The notes beneath the pieces are model-generated. The model did no database searches. It saw only the letters and a list, made by a program, of their open reading frames with translations, and had not been told where the DNA came from. A stretch of 64,000 nucleotides of DNA, taken from contig SCHM01000002.1 in assembly GCA_004123355.1 (NCBI GenBank), positions 1,736,001 through 1,800,000 on the forward strand. Direction: 5' to 3'. The DNA comes from Amphirosellinia nigrospora (taxonomy: Eukaryota > Ascomycota > Sordariomycetes > Xylariales > Xylariaceae). Within the stretch, counting starts at the first letter, position 1; every line of letters starts with the position of its first letter. Positions 35,357 through 46,800 of the stretch are shown in pieces. The position numbers and the translations under genes were made by a program.

Positions 35357-36026
35357 CAAGTTAGCTCCCGAAGCGACAAGCTATGTTGGCCCAAACATAA
35401 TCGGAGGGTATATTCTAGCGCATGTATAGAGACCCATATACAAAACTTGCTTGTCTATCATATACCAGAGGCTGTTTGATCTATAATATCATCTATACTA
35501 TGTACAGAAAATATACAACAGTAAACAGTACCTAGAAAAGCGGGTTAAAATAACGCCTAGGTTTTTAATTTTAGGCCAGCAAACAAAATAGTCAGTAATT
35601 AAAGACGTCTAGAGATTAGATTAGAACAAGCCAGCTAGATCTGTTCATATCTAGCTTTGATAGGCTCTAACACGGATCGATGTGACATAGAAGGCCCGAT
35701 CGAAAAAAGATTTTGCTGGGTGCGAATCAAAGTCTTTATGACATTAGTAACAAGGCGGTAGCAATGGCTCTCGGTCCTCTTCTTTTCTCTTCTGTTTTCT
35801 GTTTCAAAGAAAGAAACCGACAGATATTGGAGCCTTACAACAGAGAACCAACTAGACTAGGGTCATAACGCCTCAGGTGAAAGTATATCATGCCCTGCAC
35901 CAGGACATAAGTACTGCGCTGTCTTCATCAACCCACAACTATTCTCATCCATCAAGTACTCAGTCTGAATTCCCAGGATAACACACTGACCAAGAAACAA
36001 ATTCGCCTTACGGTAACGCGGCCAAA
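35357..36026. other. Intergenic, no gene seen
   Basis: About 670 bases, AT-rich, upstream of family-1 paralogue b. No feature supported. Confidence 0.4.
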
Positions 36027-37211
36027 ATGTCGTTGCAGCCCACCCAGCAAGATCCAGACTCGGCAGAAGCCCAAGTCATCTTTCTCAACTCTAGACACCG
36101 TCCTCATACCCCTATCCCATTCTCTGTGTCATTTACGGTTATAGATGCATTTCTTGTCCACCTAGGATTGACTCCCGGGTTCACCCAATCCCTTCACCGA
36201 ACCAGAAGCGGTCTATCTTTTTACTAGCATCGTATGCCTTAGATTGGCGACAACACACCGAGCTCTACGATGATTTACAGCTATGCTTCAACAAATCAAC
36301 CTCAGCCATCACCAAGTCTGCACGATCCGGTTGTCCACGTATCGAAAAATCATCTAAAACTCACATTACATTTATTATAGACGTATATCTAACCAGTTCC
36401 TCGCTCCTGTTATCTCTTAATAAAGAACATTACTAACTTATTATAGACGAGGATTGAACCGCACTTGGCACAGTTACAACAACGGGGTCTACCTAATATT
36501 GCAGCTACCGCTATAGTACCTCCCGGAGTTGCCCTATTCCCGACATCTATTCAGCTTGTGGGGGCAGGCTTGGTACAGCAAGCACCCGTTACTATCATCG
36601 CCGGTTCTTCTGCAGCCTTCCCGCCTGCTGCCCAAGGAGATACAGCTCCTGCTCAAGATACAGCTTCTATTCAAGATGAGGCTTCCGCCGAAGAAGATAC
36701 CGCCGAAGAAGATACAGCGTCTGCTCAAGATACAGCTGTTATTCAAGACGAAGATACCGCCCAAGAAGATACCGCCCAAGAAGATACAGCCCAAGAAGAT
36801 ACAGCCCAAGAAGATACAGCGTCTGCTCAAGATACAGCTGTTATTCAAGACGAAGCTTCCGCCGAAGAAGATACCGCCCAAGAAGATACCGCCGAAGAAG
36901 ATACCGCCCAAGAAGATACCGCCCAAGAAGATACCGCCCAAGAAGATACCGCCCAAGAAGATACCGCCCAAGAAGATACAGCGTCTGCTCAAGATACAGC
37001 TGTTATTCAAGACGAAGCTTCTGCCCAAGAAGATACAGCGTCTGTCCAGGATGCAGCCTCGATTTCAGACGCAACATCTGCCCAAGATGAAAACTCAACC
37101 AACACAGCTATAGCGTTCGTTGCGGGACCCGATGACGACTCATCTAACATATCCGACTCATCCGACAACTATGGACAGCAACGAGCTAAAAAGCAAAAGT
37201 ACCGCGCATAG
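36027..37211 (+). CDS. Unknown family 1, paralogue b, with EDTAQ repeat tail
   Basis: Paralogue of 27790-28523. Shared blocks: EAQVIFLN near the start, [28 protein letters not shown] followed by [16 protein letters not shown], then after an intron at 36383-36446 (GTATAT...TACTAAC...TTATAG) [16 protein letters not shown] and [14 protein letters not shown]. One frame change lies between GLTPGF and RSIFLL (36180-36200). What sets it apart is a tail of about 130 residues built from tandem 5-residue units EDTAQ, with variants EDTAE and EDTAS, and a longer [11 protein letters not shown] unit, followed by an acidic end ([15 protein letters not shown]) and KKQKYRA. Function unknown. The repeat tail is acidic and probably disordered. 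Confidence 0.65.
36655..37075 (+). repeat. 15-bp coding minisatellite (EDTAQ)
   Basis: Units of GAAGATACCGCCCAA and close variants, in runs of three to seven, interleaved with a 33-bp-type unit (GCTCAAGATACAGCTGTTATT...) that itself recurs at 36722, 36824 and 36986. Every unit is a multiple of three, so copy number can change without shifting the frame. Confidence 0.9.
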
Positions 37212-37492
37212 CCTAACCACTCGTTTACCGTTTCCGCTAGGCCGGAATCATACACCAACTTCTAATATTGGATATGCTATGGTTAGGATTCTGTCACACG
37301 ATATCATAGCATTGTCCTAATAGATTGGTATTCTTGCTCTTTGATTTGGTTTCTCTGATTTTTTTGATTCAGCATGACTGAAGAGATGTAACTCGGCACA
37401 ACCACTACTACCACTCGGGCTTTAGATAAGGGCTTGGGGTGATATTCGATGCTATGTAGTAATCAACTATACGCCCAAAGGAGATATTGTGA

Positions 37493-37547
37493 GATATTGC
37501 TAGTTCTCCATCTAATACACATCACTTTTTCTGCCCACTCAAGCCCG
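37493..37547 (+). repeat. Short dispersed repeat E, copy 2
   Basis: AGATATTGCTAGTTCTCCATC, AATACACATCACTTTTT and CTGCCCACTCAAGCCC match 29980-30035. Confidence 0.6.
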
Positions 37548-37611
37548 TAATAGTTAGTCTTTTTATGCCTAGATAGCTTCGCTTAATGTTGCCGACTTTC
37601 GCAACTGTATT

Positions 37612-37735
37612 AGAAGATCGGGATCAATTAGATTAAGTCGGAAGAACCGATCTGATTAATCTGGGCCAGTTGCCGCGAGCGTACGATTAATTACATAATA
37701 TTGGGTGTCCCAGACCTCGGGTTCGTTCGTAAAAA
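37612..37735 (+). repeat. Dispersed repeat D, copy 2
   Basis: Matches 27548-27660 (ATTAGATTAAGTCGGAAGA and neighbouring blocks) and contains ATTGGGTGTCCCAGA, also found near 28669. It lies downstream of family-1 paralogue b. Confidence 0.5.
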
Positions 37736-38102
37736 CCTCTATTTATACACCGGTCTTTGACCGCAACTCTGGTTACCCCTCTCTCTGACTGCCTCCGATT
37801 CTATGTTGAGACATAGGACCTAACAGGCCTTGACAGGCCTTAACGGTCTAAGCAGCCTTTGCCGTATGACATACTAAAATAGCAATAAAAATAGCAATAA
37901 CAATATAATAATAATACTATAGTAATAATATGTATAACAACAGTGGTGCGTTTTAATAATTGTAGTGTTAGTAATAGTAATTATAATTTATAGCTGCTAA
38001 TAAGAAGATTTATAAACGCTATTTAATATTCGTCCAGATCGAACTTGTCGAAGACCTCCTCAGGAATTCCCACACCTTAGGAATTCCTACAAAATCTGAC
38101 CG

Positions 38103-38710
38103 TATCACAAAGGCTCAGATAGAGGGCTTAGAATAAATTCAATTGAGTAATAAGGAACTATAGTGCCAAAGGGGCCATATATCTCCAAGTTCCTTATTCT
38201 CTCGAAGGGAAGATTCATGCCCTTTTATGCTCAGAATTCTCCTTCTTTCCTACAGTCGAGGTCCCTTACGGGACCGAGATCTAGAGACCTGTGTAGCCGG
38301 AGAAGCGAGTGTTTTAGTGTTCGAGTTCAGCTCGGTATCTGCTTCTAAAACTTACGATAACTTCGTACGTGTCACAAGGGCTCTGTTTAAGGGCTTAGGA
38401 ATAGCTTCATTCCTTCAGATCTAATAATTGGCTATAGCGTCAAAGGACCTCTTACTCTCTAGATTCCTTTCCAGAAAGCTCGGGACCTGACTAGCCATAT
38501 ATACACAGATTTCGGGCTACCCCAACGGACCTCCGTTAGGCCTATATAGCCAATATAACCCAAAATGGTACAAATAAACGAGCTGCAGCCGAGGGCTAAA
38601 AATCCGTATAACAGTACGACCGCCTCAGCTTCGTAGGGTAGTATCTAGCGAACTCCGTATATAACCCTGTGTGGCACTGTACTGCGCGCTCAGCCAGGGT
38701 CCGTATAACA
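38103..38710 (+). repeat. 360-bp-family LTR-like element with nested insertion
   Basis: Starts TATCACAAAGGCTCAG and ends GTCCGTATAACA, matching the element at 52774-53133 along its length once the nested 244-bp copy (38370-38613) and its 5-bp duplication are removed (about 359 bp left). Flanks are GACCG and AACCG, a 5-bp target duplication with one G/A difference. Both termini differ from the intact copy by TG-to-TA changes. Confidence 0.85.
38370..38613 (+). repeat. 244-bp LTR-like element, copy 2 (nested)
   Basis: Inserted in the 360-bp element. Flanked by GTACG on both sides (38365-38369, 38614-38618), and the uninterrupted sister element near 53037-53041 carries a single GTACG, so the empty site proves the boundaries. 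It is 244 bp like copies 1 and 3. Confidence 0.9.
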
Positions 38711-39768
38711 AACCGGGTTTTACCTGTAGTATCTAGAAATAACGTGAAGCTAATCTAGTACGATTCTCTCCCTATCTTTGTTTAGGAAGTCTTAACTACT
38801 TTTATCTAGTGCGTATTAATAACGTTAAATCATATTAGTTTCTAACTTTCCTTACTTTTAGTCCAGCAGTCTCAGTTGCCTTTATACCTAGCTCTTGAGA
38901 AATATAGCGAATAAATAGTTATACATCTCTCAAAAAACATTTCCTCGCCTTATTTAAAACAAAGATAAATCCTTAAGCAGTAAATAAAAAAAACAAAAGA
39001 ACAACCTGCCTAAAATATCATGTTTAAAATAAGTAATAATTACTTTGAAGCCCTTTTATTATTTAAGCATTGTAGAATACTCTAACAATATAACAGCAAG
39101 CACACTTAGGCAAAGGCAAGGCTCCAACAATAGTGCTAAATTGTATACGAAAATCTACAGATAGACTAGGAAGCAGGTGGTGCGTACAGGTCTAGTAACT
39201 GGCACCACTAGGTCATAACTTGCCAATATATGTTTACGGTATTCTTTTGTTATATTTTTTTAACACAACGTTTAGCAAATGCAATCGATACAGGACTTGC
39301 ATAACCGCTTTGTTCTTGCACAGTACTTGTTACAAATCCTAGGTATGCAAAGGCGATAGGCTCTTCGTGTTGCACCAGGCCCTCTAAAACACCTGCGCGA
39401 GGCTATTCTAACTATATGCAGAAATCTCGAAACACCTGCGTGAGGCTATTCTGACTATATGCGGAAATCTCGCTTTATTACCTATGCGCTTCGTGACAGT
39501 AGCTATATCAACTGAAATTTTGGCAAAATAGACACCCACCTCCACAGAGTAACAACAACCAACAATCCCATGTCCCCTTAACACTACGGCTTCGTGTGTT
39601 TGCCTTGCACTTATTAAATACAGACATAGTATTTACTGAATGTTTGCCTCTGCTACAACTGGAAGTTACCTTAGCGTCAGTTAAGAGTTCCGCGGCTGCA
39701 AACCCAGATGTGCCTCTCCAACACTGCTCGTGTAAGTTTCACATTTAGCTCCGATACAACCTTACTGA

Positions 39769-40311
39769 TGAAAGCCGAACTTTTTGCTAACAGCGTTAGT
39801 CAAGGTTGTTAAGAGGGTACGGGCCACAACTCTTCTCAACAACCCATCACGGCGCATTCCGTGGTGTCAGAAGGCTCACCGGTCCTTCGTCCAACATTGT
39901 ATACGTCATTCACTCACGTTTAAGACGCTCAAATGGAAAAGGCTTGGACAGCTCTTGGATGAAATCCATTGCAACTCATCCGACCTAATGTTCCAAGTTG
40001 CTGTACGGCCACGAATCGAAAGAGCCCTCACTGCTGCCCTTAAAAAGCTCATCTCGAAAAATCTCGTAATCAGATTCGAGAACGGCGACCTCTACTACCC
40101 ACCGAGCACCGCTCAGCACATTCTAGATACACACTGGGATAGAGATTTAGACACTGTCGCTAACGACGCAGGTAAAGATTCGGACAACCTTGCAAGTGCC
40201 GTAGGAGGAGATCTAGGCCACGCTACTCGCAACGCAGCTGCCTCGCAATGGCGAGCAAATCCCTCGTACAGTCCATCCTCGCCACTTTCCAGTTTCAACT
40301 CACAACCTTAA
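39769..40311 (+). CDS. Hypothetical basic protein
   Basis: The coding frame runs from about 39784 to 40311 (LLTALVKVVKRVRATTLLNN to SPLSSFNSQP). An ATG at 39769 (MKAEL) is one base out of frame, in a T5 run near 39779-39783, so an extra T is likely. The middle has FKTLKWKRLGQLLDEIHCNS, AVRPRIERALTAALKKLISK and NLVIRFENGDLYYPPST, resembling a short winged-helix or DNA-binding fold in spacing, but I do not recognise it. It is the last gene before the AT block. Confidence 0.5.
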
Positions 40312-40414
40312 CACCACTGCACCATATTTGTTACTGTGACTAGCCGGCCACGCTTCCGGAAAGATTAGGGGAGGGGACCGTAATTAGCAACGGCTTATTC
40401 ATTGGTTGTTATTT

Positions 40415-40437
40415 GGGGGGGGGGGGGGGGGGGGGGG
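40415..40437. repeat. 23-base G homopolymer
   Basis: An uninterrupted run of G at the edge of the AT-rich block. Its exact length is unreliable given the homopolymer errors elsewhere in the window. Confidence 0.8.
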
Positions 40438-40546
40438 TAAACAAACCGACCCCTATATGCAACTAGTTGGTTGTACAGCTTGTGTATGCTTCAAAACATA
40501 TCGCTAGTCCTTAATAGTCCTATGTTGGTCAACAAGAGGGAAAAGC

Positions 40547-40563
40547 AAAAAAAAAAAAAAAAA
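40547..40563. repeat. 17-base A homopolymer
   Basis: Uninterrupted A run just inside the left edge of the AT block. Could be the poly(A) tail of a LINE-like insertion, but no element is readable next to it. Confidence 0.6.
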
Positions 40564-41337
40564 CCGAATTATGCGCATAGCTTTGTAAGCTTATAAATAT
40601 TATTAGTATAACCTTTTCTAGATTGGTCAAATAAACGCGGAAATAAGTCCACCCGCCTAGGATACGAGGATAAAAATAATCAATAGTATCCATGCTATAT
40701 CTTTTATCGTTTAACTATATTCAAATCCACAAAAGCTATAAATTCTAGGCAAAGCTACAATATAACTGCAATTTATACAGGCAAGATTATCTACTAGTAA
40801 ATAAAAAGCCGCCCTCCTCCCTACCTCCGCTCCCGCCCTTTTTTTAAAGCCCAAAGCTATTATAATACATAAACCTAGAAAAAATTATATAGTTTGCTTA
40901 CCTAAAGCCTAAAGTAAGTGGCCAGAACCTATCTCGAAATATCCTACCTTTATACCAAGTTTACTACTACAATACAATAAAATTTAAAAACTTAGAACAA
41001 AAAAAAAATATAAAGCCTCGATTACAGCATTATATTAAAAAGCTATATACTAATATTAGATCAATATATATCACCAATTTTAAATAAAATATTCTTAAGC
41101 GATCACTTCTATATTTCCTTTAGCTTATTACGTTTTAAAACAAGCTATAATACTAAAAGCCAGCAATAAACCCTTTATACGTCTATATTAGGTTATTAGA
41201 AAAGCTCACTAGATCTTCTATAGCGTAGTATAAATACTGCTAACTCTCATAAACTAAACACATATTTAATACAAGTATCCCTTGCAATAACTACACGTTA
41301 ATTGTCTCCATTCCTATTATAATATAAATATCTATAT

Positions 41338-41385
41338 CGCCTTGTTGTTGTTATTGTTATTATTATTGTTGTTATTTTTATAGCT
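41338..41385. repeat. TTG/TTA trinucleotide microsatellite
   Basis: Imperfect GTT/ATT units (TTGTTGTTGTTATTGTTATT and on) inside the AT block. A similar WTT-rich run lies at about 42920-42975. Confidence 0.7.
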
Positions 41386-43504
41386 ATTATCTAGTAAAGC
41401 ATTCCTCCTCCGGCACGCCAGCCAATCTCCGCGTAAGACATATTCCGGGTACTTATATATACACAGGTAGGTATACCGTTACTACAAGCCTACGCTCTTG
41501 CATATTATACCTCTCCTGTCTTGCTGCTTAGCTTTTTCTAGCCCTAGGGCCGCCGAACATAAAAACGCGCCGGTATATATCGCGAATACTCAAATAATAA
41601 AAAAAACATACTATTTAGTTACGTAAAATATATTCTAAGTTAAAAAGTACATCTTAAGAAAACTAGCAAACTTCGCAAATATTATTAACGCCTTACGTTT
41701 AATTATATAAGCTACTATCCATACCTACGTAATCGAAAAAATTAATTAGGCTCGCCGGCAGCCCTATTATTTTACCGATAAAAACGTATATATTATAAAT
41801 AATAACTACCGCACTTCGTTTATTCCCCCGTAGGCCTTCGTATCGTCGTTTAAAGCGGCCTTCAACGCTTTAAAAAAAGCACAGTTTAAGAAATTCGTTT
41901 TATTATTAAATATAAAAAATATTTTACCAAAAATTAAAAAAATAGCAAATATACCGAGTATAAAAAAAAAACATAAAATAGTTACTAAATAAATTTCTCG
42001 CGGAGCAAATTCCCCCGACAAAGTACCAACAGGCATCGATAAAAAATTGCTATATATTTTCCGTAATTTTTTTTTAAATTTCGGCTCTAAAAACTGTATT
42101 TAAAATATATTAGCCGAAAGTCCGGCAAAGTTTTTATATACCTACCTTACAGGCTAAAAACATTCTTTATAGCTTATACCATACGCAAGGGCTAGCTATA
42201 AACCTAAATACTTAAGCTATAACTTTAAAGCAAAAAGGTACGTCTTTTTTAGTACCATAGCAACAAAAGCTTTATTATAAAAAAAAACTATAAGCTAATA
42301 ATAAGAAAATAGCGGAAACAAAAAAAACTTAATATAGTATAATAGCGTTAACTATTTTAACATAATTATACTAATAAAGCCGTCTAATATAAAAAAAAAC
42401 CCTAGTTAACATTACCTACTAGTTTTCTATTATTACAAGGGTATAAAGCTATATACTTAAATCACTAGTTTTTTAACTACGGCTTTTTCCTTTTAAAAAA
42501 AACGGTCCGATTTTTAGGTTAAAGAATATTAATATATCGTTCTAAGCGCAAATATAAGTTATATTAAAAATCCTTTCTAAAATCGAACAAGCTATAACTA
42601 TAAATGCTTTAATTAGCTCGTAAACGCTAGAACTAGAAACCCTATTGTCTGGGTTAAGTTAAGCTTATATAATCGCCTATATATCCCTGAGCGCATCGTT
42701 ATATTTAATCTCGGTTAGCTTTTTAACGCAAACAAGAACGCTCGATAGCGGTAGCCCTAAGGCTATAGAAGCACAGCTTCTGCTTTATTAAAGCGATTTT
42801 TTGCGTGTTATTACTTGTTAAGCTTCTTGCCCTAGTTACTACTTCGGTTAGCGCACGATCGCCGATTTTATTTTTATGTCCTATATTTTAGTAAACTTTT
42901 TTATAATACGTTATTACTTACACGCTACTATTGCTATTATTATCGCTATTATTATTATCGCTTTTATATTTTTTATTATTTCTGTCTTTTTTATCGGCGC
43001 TAATTTTGCTTGTATAGTAGCAGTAGTATTATAACGCTAGTTTTTTGCGCAACTAATCGTTATAAAATTACTAAAGAAATAGTTAAAGACTAAACCGCGG
43101 CTATAAGAATATAATTTAAATTAAGAACTTCGGTTATTGCGCTTATTTAGGGGTATTATTAATAAATGCTTATATATATATCGAACGTTTATAATATATT
43201 TCGCTAAATATTTAAAGCTTTATATCGGTTTATTTTAAATATTTTAAGCTAAGTTAGCGGCTTAAGGGGTTTATAAAACTACTAGAGCAGCTTTAAGCAT
43301 ATTTTATAATTAAAAATAGTATATTTAAGCCACTTTTTGCAGCGCTTATTAAATAACTTTCTTATTTATAACCTAAAGTTGTAAATATTAATATAAAATA
43401 ATCTATAGTTATTCTAAAAAAAAAATTTTATATTATTTTATTTTATAGTTTTTATATACGTATAAAAATAGAATTATTTATATATTATTACTATTTTAGC
43501 ACTT

Positions 43505-43810
43505 ATTTAAAGTATGTAGAAGGGATTGGTACTAGGTACTGTGTATAAAAGGCTGCTTATAGTAGGTAGGTCACCTGCATGTACAAAGTATACTAGTTAG
43601 GTAAATACTTAGGGTGAGCGGGGTTAAGTGGCCTGTAGCAGTTAATCCGGTACAATACTTCGTACAGTAAGAATGTTGCCCCTCCCGTTGTCGACCCCGG
43701 TACGCCATGCGGCTACTTTTTCTGGTCCATCTTAGCCTTCTACGCGCCGTATTTCTCGCAGTCCTAAGACCAGTAGTCGTTCTTGCAGCATAAATGATAT
43801 AGCTTGGAAA
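43505..43810. other. Normal-composition island inside the AT block
   Basis: About 300 bases of ordinary composition (TAGGTAGGTCACCTGCATG, GCCCCTCCCGTTGTCGACCC, TTTTTCTGGTCCATCTTAGC) in otherwise AT-rich DNA. TG and CA occur normally here. No coding frame. It could be a younger insertion or a sequence not recognised as repeated by RIP. Confidence 0.5.
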
Positions 43811-46800
43811 GAGGCTATAAATAGCATGTCAACTAGCTGAATATATAAACCCAAACTTCATAACTAACTAAATTAAATATTTATAAAACTATACGCCCAA
43901 GCACGACTTACTTCTTAACAAACGGCCGCTTTAAGTTATTATACCTTAGCTTTACGCTTTTCGCGCTTTTTTTTATTACGCGCTTTTTTTGCTATTTTGT
44001 TCGTATTCTGTGGCTTAAGAATATTATCAGGTTTCTTATTCTTTTGCTGCTACTATTGCTGCCGCCCCCCCTGCTTCATGTCCGCTTTAGGCCAACTTAT
44101 ACTAACTGTTATATTTCCTTTCTCTCTGTCTTTTGTGAACATATGTATATATATATAAACAAAGTAATAAGTAACAATAATAAGTATTAGCTTAATATCG
44201 AGTTAAAAAACGTTTCGTATTATAGTACTATTCTTGCTGTTTTTTGTATGCTTACTTTATATATAGGTTAATTTTTAGGTGCTTTATTTAATTCGAGGTT
44301 AAAGATAACCTTCGAAAATTCGAAAGCTTTGCGTAGTTTGCTCGACATTTTAACCCAAAAATACAAATTATAATACTATAATATAAGATAACTATATATT
44401 ATATATACTACGTTTTTTAATAGCTTAATATCTTGCTTTACGTAGCGGGCGCCTTTTTTATTCTTTTTATTAACTACGTATCCTTTTTTTATTATTTAAT
44501 ACGCACCTAATCATTTTCCGCAAACAAAACCCTAGAAAGCTTACCTACCGATAATAAATTACCAACAGAAAATATATAACAAGAAAATAAATTTTTCGCA
44601 TAGTTCGAACGAAATTTTAAACTCTATAACTCTAAGCAAAACGTCCTAACTTGCCTGCTTAGCGGATAAGTCCAGGAAAAAAAAAAAAAATATATCGAAC
44701 TAGCGTTAGTCCTAGCAACAACAAAGCTTTAAGCTATTTATTATTAGTATATTTATTCGTAATGCTTGGCCTTATTATTTTTTTTTTAAGCCGGATCTAT
44801 ATATTACCCGGGATAATAATAAATACGAAAAGCTCTGCCAAAAAAGTTTTATCTTTTGCCCAACTTTAACATTATAAAGTTATTATACTAATATTCCAAC
44901 CTATAGCACTATATAAAAAAGTCCAGCTAGCATAAAAGCCCCCTATCTACGTTTAGTTCCGTATTAAAGCCTATAGCTAGCGAGCTTAAACGTATATTAA
45001 CGTTTAAAAACCGTTTATACACCGCTTTTTAAAATATCGCGCGATAGCATAATAACGCTACGCAAAAACTAAAAATATTAATTAGCTACCGCTAAAAGCA
45101 AACGGGGCTAGGTTCCTTAGCAGCTTTAGCGGCATATAAGTACGCTCTGGGCGTTATCAAAAACATTTAAAATAGCAGGTTTTAAAGCGTAGCAGGATTA
45201 TATTTCCTTAGCAGATAACTTAAGCGCAGCGCTAATTCGATTTAACAAAGTAATAAATAACTTTTACTAGCTTATTTATTAAATATTTTTTTACGAACTT
45301 TATAGCCTAAACCCTACTTTTTACGTATAATAGCGCTACGCTTTCGAGTTAGTTTAAAAGCTTTATTTAATAGCTAAAGCTAGATTAAAAAAATAGTAGG
45401 ACTACTATAATAGTTAAGAATAGCTACTATCAGCTCGGCTATAATGCGCTGGCGCTTTTCTGCGGGCGGTACCCCTGATATAATTGAACGGCTTTTAAGC
45501 AATTTAAACTCCGGCATAAATAGCGCACGTTTTACTACCTTATATAGCCTAATTTACAACTACTTAACTTACCTCTATTAAATATTTAGCAAAGCAGCCT
45601 AAACTTCTTTCGTTATACTTACGTAAACCCGCCTCGCTTTTTTATCGAGATTTTAGACTTTTTTCCCTAAAATACAGGCCCGAAAAACCTAACTATATAA
45701 TTTCTTATACGCCTAAGCAAAGCTGCTTTCTATACAGTTCGCAAAAATATTCGCTTGCTTAAACTATCTAGCTTTTCTTATCTACTATTTAATAAAGCTG
45801 GCTTTATAGTTCTAAAGATCGACATAATAGCTTAGCATATTTACTAAATTTATCCGCTATTTGTTTCTATTTTAATTACGCTGTAGAACTATAACGCTGA
45901 TCGCGATATCTTTCTTACTTAAGCACCACCCTCGCCACAAACAATTAACCTTGTTATGCCCACTATGACTTCGTTTTTATAACCCCTGCCAGGTTTAATA
46001 GGGGGCGTTTTGGTAAACAGCAATAAAACCAGCAGCGCTAAATAATAAAATGATACACCAATATCATTAGTAGTTTTGCCGCGTTAACAGCTTCATTTGC
46101 TCATACTAAACGTTATAAAAGCCTATAGATCTTATTACTAAGCTATAGCCCACCCTGATCCGGCCCGCTTATCCATAGCCAACTTCTTAATTCCTACTTC
46201 TTAATAAATATACCCATTAAAACCAGCGGCTCGAATAAAATTGCCCAACATCTACGCTATAATACCCAGTTTATACGTAAATCTAAACAGCAAGGCCTTA
46301 AAAGCCTACCAAACCTAAGCCATAAACCAAACAGCCATATACCCAGTATTCTAATCTAAGTTAGTATTCGCCGGCAAATAACAGAGTTATATAGAATCTT
46401 CTTCCGCAAGCCGTTTAACGTAGTATCTAAAAACGCGTTATAATATAACTTCTATGCATTATAAACGTACTTAATAAACCTAAACCTATACATCTAATTC
46501 TCAGCTACTACCCCCAAAAAAAAAATCTACGAATCTATTCCAACAAAACGTACAACTAAAGTAGCATAAAATCCTTTTAGCTTATTATAACCCGTAAAAC
46601 GCCGTTATAATACTAAAGTACTTACTAAAAATAACGATACTAAGCAAAAAGTCGGAAAAGTTAGGCCTACAAATATTTAACCGCAACGAAAAATCGCATA
46701 GCTTCGAAAACAGGCCTTACTAAAGCTTATTTATATGCTTTTAAAAAAAAAAAATAATATTATAAATTTGCCAGTATACTACAATAACCGTTTTAAATAT

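Larger units (their letters stand above)
37212..39768. other. Repeat-rich intergenic region
   Basis: Contains short repeat E copy 2, dispersed repeat D copy 2, the nested LTR-like pair at 38103-38710, and AT-rich DNA (37860-38030 and 38750-39760) with no gene. Confidence 0.6.

Noticed and set aside
36534-37028. Minus-strand [10 protein letters not shown] frame of 164 residues
   Set aside because: Antisense of the EDTAQ minisatellite; the plus strand has flanking non-repeat homology to the paralogue.
36655-37075. CRISPR-like array
   Set aside because: The units are short in-frame coding repeats without unique spacers; the host is a fungus.
41806-42036. Minus-strand Phe/Ile-rich frame in the AT block
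   Set aside because: Low-complexity translation of RIP-like AT-rich DNA.
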